DNA of 64,000 nucleotides from Endomychus coccineus (taxonomy: Eukaryota > Arthropoda > Insecta > Coleoptera > Endomychidae): assembly GCA_958510875.1 (NCBI GenBank), contig OY294070.1, positions 45,779,299 through 45,843,298 of the forward strand, written 5' to 3'. Numbering within the stretch: the stretch's first letter is position 1; every line of letters starts with the position of its first letter. Made by a program: the position numbers and the translations under genes. The notes below the pieces were generated by a model. That model did no database searches. It saw only the letters and a list, made by a program, of their open reading frames with translations, and was not told the DNA's origin. This document shows positions 56,511 through 64,000 of this stretch, one piece after another.

Positions 56511-57944
56511 TGACCTACCCCTGAACCCCCAAACCCCCATCATTGTATTAGTGATACCTAAAATTTGGGTATTGATCATCCACCGGAACACGAAAATAAT
56601 AAAAAAACACAAAAAAAAATTTAAGGGTATAATCCCCATACGACTCCCGACCATCTAAAGGTCTGTGTATACTTTTCATTCCCCTAGAACTTTCTCAATT
56701 CCCTTTCTCTTCCCCTGGGGATACGTTATCTCCTTAACACATGGGGGAATCAGTCCCTCCATTAGGGTCCTCTACCCTCCGGCGCAGTGGTCCCGTTCAT
56801 AGGTCGCTGCCTCCACGGAGGCTGGAAGATTTATATCACGTTTGCATGGGTTTCGGACTTATAGTAAGGGCTGCTCTTATTTTGTCCCATCCTCTGACAG
56901 TCTGAATTAACTATTTAGCTAGATTTCTACATCGACTCACATATACGGACGGCAATTATGATGACTTTGATTTTACTGAAGTCTTGCGGACTAGTGTCCA
57001 GAAATGATTTCCATCGGCTAAAGGATGGATGGCTTGATGGGGATCGGGCACAAGTGGAAGTCAAAGAATAAACAAAAAAGGAACCTAAGAAGGAGAAAAA
57101 AAAATTCGCCTCGGTGGTACATATACTAAGACGGAACGAGGTAGAGAAGATTATGGGGTGCCCCAGGAAGGCGTACTGAGTAATTGTTATCAGGCGGCTT
57201 TTACATAGCTTCAGTTCGTTTCGGCGGTACATATACTAAATCGGAGCGAGACGGAGAAGATTACGGAGTCCTCCCAGAAGGCGAACTGAGCTTTTGGAAG
57301 GGTGGGTATGTGAATAACCGAAACGAACTAAATATAACCAAATAAGGAATATTTGAAGTGTCATACTGGAAAAGAAAAGAAAAAAAAAGCTTCATTCGAT
57401 CCCTGACGCCCATAGTCACGGGTGTTATCCTCGCTGGAACCCTGGAGGGGTTTCGAGAAGATTAGGGGGGATGGACAATCACAGTATATCGGACCTAGGC
57501 CCCACCATAATCGGTAACACTCCTGACCATACGGTCCTCATTCATTCGCGCTTTCAAACTCGCAGCCTGGGCTGACCACATTCACGCTGTTGCTATAGTC
57601 ATCCAGATCCCCCGGTATATAATGGGAGTTGGGACATCTGGGTGACTATACCAACCCTTTCATCCCTATTCGGGGGGGTTTTACCCCTCGGCAAGGTAGA
57701 GCCCGCGTCCTATTCTTTAACTATTTAACTGTTACCCGGAGACGCAACGGGGTGTTCAACATCCATTCTTACCCTCAGACCTTCCAGAGAACGGAACAAA
57801 AAGAGTGCCCTCATTTACGATTCTACCTACGTTGGCTGACCGGTTGTGGCCGTGACGCCTCTGAGCCAGAAGAGCTCACCCTATTATCTCGCGCCTGGTT
57901 TTTGGTTCCGATGGCGCGAGCGTGACATGTTCCCTCCGAACCTC
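56511..57944. other. Non-coding region between integrase and env (element 1)
   Basis: No gene supported on either strand. It contains an imperfect 68-bp duplication 110 bp apart (starting 57111 and 57221, 'cgg(t/c)ggtacatatacta'). Plus-strand open frames here are composition artefacts of the G+C-richer region. Confidence 0.6.
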
Positions 57945-59084
57945 CTATCTCCTCTCGACGCAAGCTTGGTACCACGATGGTGGTCGCCTAATACGCTTGG
58001 GGCGACGGAGAGCGATGGGGGTGTCCGTTATGTCTTGATGTGCCCGATTTTGCCTCCTGACGTCCGGTCTTGGTTCCGCCGGGCCCGGTAAAATTGCCGG
58101 GGGATGGGGTAATCGATAGATGTAGTCCCTTACTCTGGAGTTTTCACCGGCGGTGGGACTCACTTCAGGCGTACTGAGCTGTTCATTAGCTCGCCTGATC
58201 TCTTCCTCCGTATATTCCTTTTCTTCGTCCTGTTCCCCGCCCCCTGGATAGGGTTTCATTCGATTTATATGCACCACGTCATCTTTTCTCGCTCCTAATA
58301 ATCGAACCCTATAGTTTACCGGCCCGGTTTGCTCCAGTACTCGAAACGGCCCTTTCCACTTATTCATCAGCTTTTTGCTGAGGCCTCGCACCTGCGTTTC
58401 GTCCCTCACATAGACCAGGTCGCCTAGGCGACATCTCCGGGGCTTAGCGGTCTTGTTATATTGCCGCTCTCGATAATCGGCCGCTACTGCCATGTTCCGT
58501 TTTACTTCCGGATATACCTTATTCCATCTTCCCAGAAGCTCGGCCGCATAGTTCACGTCACTATCATAACGTGTTCTATTTTTCTCTAATTCCGTGGGGA
58601 ACACTGCATCTCGACCGTATAGCAGGAAAAATGGGCTGAATCCGGTGGAAGTGTGTAGCTGTGTATTATACGCAAAAGCTAAATAAGGTACCCACGTGTC
58701 CCAATCTCCCAGGGTAGTAATCTGCTCTAGTATGGTGAGGTCCTCTTTGTATGTCCCGAAGATTGAGTGAAATAGTATTTGTTGACATTCCACTTCTGTA
58801 AAGTTCCCTTCCATTATGAATGTTGTGTCTCTCAACATATGGTAAGTATAGAACCCCCCATTTCCAGATACATTGAAAGACAAATATGTGTCTCCGCCCT
58901 TATTCACAGTTGGTTTTCCAGTACGAGGATCCAAGATAAAGTCGCCTTCCCCCACAGTTTGCGAGTACAGTTTATACACCATATTTATTGGAAAAAACAT
59001 CCTGTGGGCTTGCCTACTGTAATAATCTGAAAGGCTGGTATTTGGGAGCAATTGAATAAACTTATTTATATGGTTATTGCACAC
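57945..59084 (-). pseudogene. Truncated Ty3/gypsy integrase fused to unknown sequence
   Basis: The C-terminal part of a Ty3/gypsy integrase is clear: 'DWDTWVPYLAFAYNTQLHTSTGFSPFFLLYGR', split by variable residues, the SH3-like 'GDLVYVRDE', and the GPY/F module 'WKGPFRVLEQTGPVNYRVRL', then a proline/arginine-rich tail. The DDE core and zinc domain are missing. The residues upstream (about 58770-59017, including 'TVGEGDFILDPRTGKPTV' and 'GGDTYLSFNVSGNGGFYTY') do not look like integrase and were not recognised. The frame's ATG lies inside the LTR (59084), so the 379-codon frame is a chimera. It is either the product of a deletion joining two regions or part of an unusual pol. Confidence 0.75.
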
Positions 59085-61698
59085 AAGCCAGGTAAACCAA
59101 ATTCAGCTCAGATATTACTAGGTTATGTATTTTTATTGTTCCCTCAGGTCAAAGCCCTATGGGATCCAATGAGGCTACGGAGAGTGAAAACCTTATTGTA
59201 ACTATTGCTATGATAGCTACCCTTCTATGCAACTCGAGGGTTGCAGAGATAGTAGAATGCAGGGTACACTACGAGAAGTGCCCTGTCGTTGGTAGTATGG
59301 TTTAAAATTAGCTGCCACCAGTCCCCTTTTACAGATGTTTTAGAGAATAGTTCAGGGAACGGAACTAGACTCGAAGGAGTTCCTCTCCAGTAGCACTTGG
59401 TATAAATAGTTTAGTAGCGGGGCCCTTCCTGGCCGATTTATACACTAGGCTAGTATGACAGCTTCACGTTGCTGAAGATGTTCGGAGTGACAAACACGAC
59501 AGGATTGTTCACCTCCACTACAAGGTTATCTAAGGGATGGTGTTTCAATGAAGAACAATGAGAACAGTATAAGTTGTATATTGGAGAAAAGTTAATTGTA
59601 TACAAAATAAAACAATAAAGATTACACGGATGTATATATAAGTATATATACTAAGTCCCATACATATAAACTTAAAAGGGAAAAATATGTCATATAACCA
59701 ACAAGAACAAACAATGAATTTAAATTAAGCCAATTTAATTTTGATGCTAGATATCTGAATAGTATATAAAAAAACAATATATAATAAATTGCATAAGACT
59801 TTATCGAGACCGATCAATCAGTGAATTATTGATTTGCCTGATGTAACGAAGCCAGGGAGTTGTTTCTTTGGGGGCTAACCTTAATTCTGAAATGGATCTA
59901 CCACTCTGATGGAGTAACTATGGTTATAAAGTGAACCAGAGGGGCCACTGATAGTAAGATTGAGATCCCCGAAGGGTGACTCTCTAAATAGATCCCCTGT
60001 TGTTTTTATCCACAGCTACCTGGTTCGTTATGTATCGGTAGATCGAGTGAATTACACAACAAATAATCAATACAATGAAACTCTAGTTGTCCCGATGAAC
60101 TCAAACACTTTCTGTCAAATTAGCCGCTGATGGCTAACTCTCCCTGTCCTTAAAGATCAGGGTCTCAATAGGGGTTTTTAGACCCCTTGAACTTCCAGAT
60201 AAAAATTAATAATAATAATAACTACCCTTGTAGCAACTTTTGAATAGTGAGCTATCCCCAAATAATTATATCTTTGACCCTACAATTACGGTAACACTGA
60301 TTCCAATTATACCTATCCTAAGTAGGTCCCTTAAATACACTATAAAATATGAGAAATTCGCAGATGGATCGCTACGCTTCTAGTAAGTCAAAATACCCTA
60401 TTAATGCTTACATTTACCGGGGTGATGACCTCAGAATTTTTAGCTTGAACACAGACTAAACAGCTTTCTCTAAAGACTTACCCTGACTTAGTACTTAATC
60501 CTTAATCCACAGGGTAACTTAGACACTTGAGCTTACACTTCACGGCTTACACAAAATGTATTACGCGGCGTCTTTTTGTTAATTTTATAAATTACACCAC
60601 GAAGCTAGTTCTCTCTCGCACCCAGATCAAAATTATCTAAACGTTAAAGGCAACAAATTCTCCAAAATATCAAATTACTATAGACTTCTATCATCAAGTT
60701 ACTAATGACGTTCTCCACAATTTCTTTTATAGGTTATTATAGATTCTAGTTACCAAATAATATTCCCTAAATAGCAAATGATATTAAAGTAAAATGTAAG
60801 TTCTCTTGAACTGGTACTTGAAATGATTTAAGGTGAATGAAAATAAACTATAAGAATGATACAAATTGATTTGAATGACTTAATTTACTATGAGTAATAA
60901 CGAAAGAGTAATATAGTTGCAAAAATTAGAAATCTTGTAACTTGTAATACAACAAAAACAATCAATTGACTACGTTAAAAAATATTAATTAAAAGAATTA
61001 AAGGATCTGACTTTGAGAGAGAGACTGAGCTATATGTACAATGAACTAGCTTACCCAACAAGGCACGAAAAAAAAAAGAACTGGAACTGCTCTTGCAAAA
61101 GAGTTTTCATTTTTATAATTTGTCTCCCCCCCGAAATTGGCCTCCTGATTCGCTAACCTAAAATTCAAACGGACCAATGAAGTTGGTTGTATCCCGTTGC
61201 ACCTTGCACTAATACACAAATCTGTATTTAGAGTTGCCTGTATTCCCACATCGAGGGGCAGTGAGTGACCACAAAAAATGATTTCTCCAAACCCTGCTGA
61301 CTAAGTAATTAACTCCGTATGCGTAGAAAGTGCAAGGTCCGCGGAATAGCGCCTCGAAGGCTCTAATTCTTAAAAATCACGTACAACTTGTAAAAGGTAT
61401 TAGATGGCGTATCTCTGGCGCCAGACAGGAATTCCATTATTTCAATCTGAATAAAACTCTAATTGTTGAATATAGAATGTATATGTATAGTCTGTTCCTG
61501 TCAGGAATTTAGAAATTTTAGATTTGAAATGCCCGAAAAAACGGAACTACACTCTACGGAATGATTTGAGTTGTACTCTCATGTGTCAAGTATTCCTGGT
61601 TTACTTAGAGTGGCTTAATTTTCGGGAGTTTGCTCATGCTTACGCTACTTTGATTCAATCGTAAAAAAAAAAAAATAATAATCCCCCGGATTATTACA
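59018..61698 (-). repeat. LTR 2 (3' LTR of element 2)
   Basis: Same termini (tgtaataatc ... gattattaca) as LTR 1; 2681 bp. Many substitutions and a segment of about 330 bp distinguish the two, so they are not the paired ends of one recent insertion. On the minus strand the base after it (59017, gtaggcaagcccac) is not a primer-binding site, and the polypurine tract of element 2 abuts its other side (61699-61712). Plus-strand frames inside are not genes. Confidence 0.9.
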
Positions 61699-62040
61699 TC
61701 ACCCTCACCTTAAAGAAAGAGCGGGGTTCGGAAGGAACCAAGCTCCTTTCTACAACCGGTATTATACGTATGTTTTGATCCATCTGCCAAGTTCTGACCA
61801 GCGTGGGAATCTAGGGGTACTAGACCCACCTTCACGCTCAATATATGTATGATCATCAGTCCGATTGGACCTCCCAATAACCTAAATCCTATTCAACATA
61901 TTCACGTGGATTTACCACATGACTACAACAATACAATCCTTAAGAGCTAAACAATGAAAGTCTACTTCTGTTTCCATATTGTCACAACACTTTTTTCGGA
62001 TTGACTTTTACGCACTAACTCGCACTGTCACTCGATGGTT
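61699..62040. other. Env-LTR intergenic region (element 2)
   Basis: The polypurine tract adjoins the LTR. Otherwise this is the homologue of 54128-54468, with about 5% differences and no gene. Confidence 0.55.
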
Positions 62041-63999
62041 TCACATACCAGGACGCTCGTGGAGACTGGACATGGACCTGCCGTACAACGAACCGGCTGC
62101 TGATCGTCTTCCCTCGCGTTCTGTCCAGTGGAGGGTTGGATACATCGCATGGGTGGCGGTGGAATCTGTGGTGGTGGAAACTACAGCTGCTTCTGGTTCC
62201 CTTGGGATGACATTGGTTGATGGAGCGGATGGAACTGCATCCCCTGGACTTCCATGGGCGTGATGTCGGTTGACTAGGAAGGCGGTGAGGGTGGTCCATA
62301 GACAGGCGAATAGGTGTAGACCCCATCCGAATAGCTGGTACAGGCTCCATCCGTTTAGGCCGACACCAATAACGAACTTCACCAATCGGAATATACAGTA
62401 TAGGCCCAACAGCCCGTTCATGATGGTCCCTATGCTTTCGAACCAACCCCATATCTGCCGGATGGTGGACCTGACGAGACTGGTAACCTCTTCTTTGCTG
62501 AATAGTTTGAGAGTGTTGTACCCTTGGTCCAGAGACTCCATACCGGACACCCGTCGCGCTATCATCGTTTGGACTGCATCTCTTTCCATGCCGAAGATCA
62601 GGTTCCGTTGGCTTTTTCTCATGTCCTCGGATGTGTATAGTCCCCCTGCGCTAATCAGCTTGATCGGTTGGAACTTCAATTGGTCCTCTGCTTCAATCTC
62701 AATGGTCAGTGGTACAAGACTCGTCAGTGGTAGTGGGGAGAGGCCGATCCAGGTTCCCTCGACTTGGTACAAAGGTGGCATAAGGCTATTACATTCTATT
62801 TGAACAGCTACATTTTGGATGACGTGGGTCAACGGTGCCATGAATTTACTCTGGTTGTTAACCGTGATAGGGAGTTCGTTGAAGCACTGATCGGTCCTCC
62901 GCAGTACGGCCGGTCGGGGTTTACATTGGACTAGGTAGATTACCTCCCCTAGCACCTTTCCTAGGTATCCCGGTTCCTTCTTTATTGTCCATCCTACATC
63001 TTCGCGGGCATGTAATACGGTGGCCAACTGATTTTGCCAAATCTCTCGGCGTATTAGGCATCTCCGGTGAATTGTGTCGGCATACAGTCTGGCCCAACTG
63101 TGCTTGGTTGACTGCTCGATGTAGAGGAGCTTGCTGTTGACATAAGATAGTAGATCTATATTCGCTACCTCTATATTTTCCGTTGCCTTAGTGGGCGGTA
63201 GGCTGCTGATGTTTCTAACTAGTAGTTTCGGATGTTCGGTCTGCCAAACTTCGTGACCGCAGTGTTCCGTAAGAGAGATGAGAGCTAGCGCGAACACTTT
63301 GTCGGCTCGCTCTACTACAACATATACGTCTCCTTGCTTACTCCTTACTAAGTGAGCTTCCCCTTCGTACAGTGATACTAAATCCTTCTCGCAAGCCCCT
63401 AGTAAGTCTATATTCCAAGTGGTTTCGCCATAAGTCGAATCCATACAGTATCCCTTCAGGTAGTTACAAGCAATACCTCCGGCTAATGCGATTTCGTTTA
63501 TCTCCAATTTTACTGTGGCCCAATAGTCCCGAAGGATAATTTTGACATTTGCCAACACCACCACTGAGGCCCATGTTTGACCGTCTTCTGAAAATCCACT
63601 GCCTATACATGACCCGTCCGCTTGTACGGATCCGAAAAGAGTCATGGCTGCATAAGTAGTACCATTTAATGTCAGTTTGTTTATGATGTGACCATGAACT
63701 CGTAAGGATTGGAACGAATGAGCTTCGTTGCATTTTTCCGCTCCTAGTTTAAATATGTAGCTTGATAATCCATTTGTTACCACCGAAGAGTGACTGTGCA
63801 TGCCGCAGTGCGAGATGGTCCTTGTGACCTCTACCAGGCAGGCGCGTACGTATCGTTGTCCGTAATTCCGTTGCTGTAATACTTGGATTCGGCCTGCTTC
63901 TTCCTTATATTCCGTGGCTGGGTCCGGACAGGGAGTCACCGTCTTCAGTGAAACCATCGTTGTGTTTAACGAGTCCCCTTCACAGTCGTACACGATCAA
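62041..63999 (-). CDS. env: Retroelement envelope glycoprotein, chuvirus-like (copy 2, partial at window edge)
   Basis: 652 codons, still open at the window edge; the first residues seen correspond to the mature N-terminus (IVYDCEGDS), so the signal peptide and splice acceptor lie outside. About 97% alike to copy 1 apart from the 18-residue block present here and absent there, shortly after 'TDQCFN' (about 62822-62875). All cysteines compared by eye are kept in both copies. The protein would be a type I membrane glycoprotein; whether either copy works in entry is unknown. Confidence 0.8.
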   Translation of the reverse strand: MIVYDCEGDSLNTTMVSLKTVTPCPDPATEYKEEAGRIQVLQQRNYGQRYVRACLVEVTRTISHCGMHSHSSVVTNGLSSYIFKLGAEKCNEAHSFQSLRVHGHIINKLTLNGTTYAAMTLFGSVQADGSCIGSGFSEDGQTWASVVVLANVKIILRDYWATVKLEINEIALAGGIACNYLKGYCMDSTYGETTWNIDLLGACEKDLVSLYEGEAHLVRSKQGDVYVVVERADKVFALALISLTEHCGHEVWQTEHPKLLVRNISSLPPTKATENIEVANIDLLSYVNSKLLYIEQSTKHSWARLYADTIHRRCLIRREIWQNQLATVLHAREDVGWTIKKEPGYLGKVLGEVIYLVQCKPRPAVLRRTDQCFNELPITVNNQSKFMAPLTHVIQNVAVQIECNSLMPPLYQVEGTWIGLSPLPLTSLVPLTIEIEAEDQLKFQPIKLISAGGLYTSEDMRKSQRNLIFGMERDAVQTMIARRVSGMESLDQGYNTLKLFSKEEVTSLVRSTIRQIWGWFESIGTIMNGLLGLYCIFRLVKFVIGVGLNGWSLYQLFGWGLHLFACLWTTLTAFLVNRHHAHGSPGDAVPSAPSTNVIPREPEAAVVSTTTDSTATHAMYPTLHWTEREGRRSAAGSLYGRSMSSLHERPGM

Positions 64000-64000
64000 T

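Larger units (their letters stand above)
51776..59017 (-). mobile_element. Ty3/gypsy-type retroelement 1 with env (5' part missing)
   Basis: Minus strand order: truncated integrase (57945-59017), 1.4 kb non-coding gap, env (54469-56424), polypurine tract, 3' LTR. Gag, protease, reverse transcriptase and the integrase core are absent next to the 59018 junction, where the second LTR begins. The LTR is embedded in the 366-bp satellite, so the element inserted into the array. Confidence 0.85.
59018..64000 (-). mobile_element. Ty3/gypsy-type retroelement 2 with env (continues past window)
   Basis: Minus strand: env (62041 to the right edge), polypurine tract, 3' LTR 59018-61698. Upstream genes lie outside the window. 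Same family as element 1; its LTR interrupts element 1's pol region in the same orientation. Confidence 0.85.

Noticed and set aside
59018..61698. LTR 2 as the 5' LTR of element 1
   Set aside because: The adjoining sequence on the minus strand is not a tRNA-complementary primer site, gag and most of pol are missing, and the two LTRs differ in length and sequence.

Overview
The window looks like repeat-rich, non-genic DNA from an arthropod, most likely an insect. The evidence is the A+T-rich composition, GT-AG introns of about 50-65 bp, a hAT transposon, jockey/CR1-like LINE debris, Ty3/gypsy elements with an env gene, and a complete Maverick/Polinton. The species cannot be told from the sequence, and no ordinary host gene was recognised.

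Layout. (1) 1-5205: a 150-bp satellite in two arrays of opposite orientation around a 1.1-kb spacer. (2) 5205-7490: unassigned A+T-rich DNA with one small MITE-like hairpin. (3) 7490-17440: a roughly 10-kb block bounded by inverted repeats. It holds a hAT element (8251-11654) with an 8-bp target duplication, a second 150-bp tandem family again in opposite orientations, a LINE RNase H relic and several duplicated segments. A LINE reverse-transcriptase tail abuts it at 17440-17848. (4) 19687-51775: an array of 366-bp satellite units, split by (5) an 18.4-kb Polinton (28644-47069) that begins AGT, ends ACT, has terminal inverted repeats of nearly 0.7 kb and is flanked by the 6-bp duplication CTTCAC. 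(6) 51776-64000: two Ty3/gypsy-type retroelements with 2.35-2.7-kb LTRs and env genes, both on the minus strand, apparently one inside the other.

The Polinton carries a full virus-like set: protein-primed family B DNA polymerase, chromodomain integrase, packaging ATPase, adenovirus-type protease, major capsid protein, penton-like minor capsid protein, a phospholipase A2 protein, a fibre-like coiled-coil protein, a candidate OB-fold protein and several unassigned proteins. Replication genes read right in the left half. Integrase, fibre-like, DUF8207-like and ATPase genes read left in the middle. Virion genes read right from a divergent promoter at 41801-41872. Nearly all frames are open, so the insertion is probably young.

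The observations most worth following are: (a) a canonical A_AAA_AAC slippery site, in the correct phase, just before the phospholipase stop codon, joining it by -1 frameshift to a protease frame that has no suitable AUG; (b) a seven-exon spliced gene with micro-exons inside the Polinton; (c) the same TATAAATAGAAA/TCAGT promoter with identical 32-nt spacing before two virion genes, once overlapping the upstream stop codon; (d) many perfect TGACAGCTGTCA palindromes in the Polinton termini; and (e) a gypsy element with a chuvirus-like env, an obvious env splice acceptor, and a chimeric truncated integrase frame. All calls come from reading the sequence; no database search was run.
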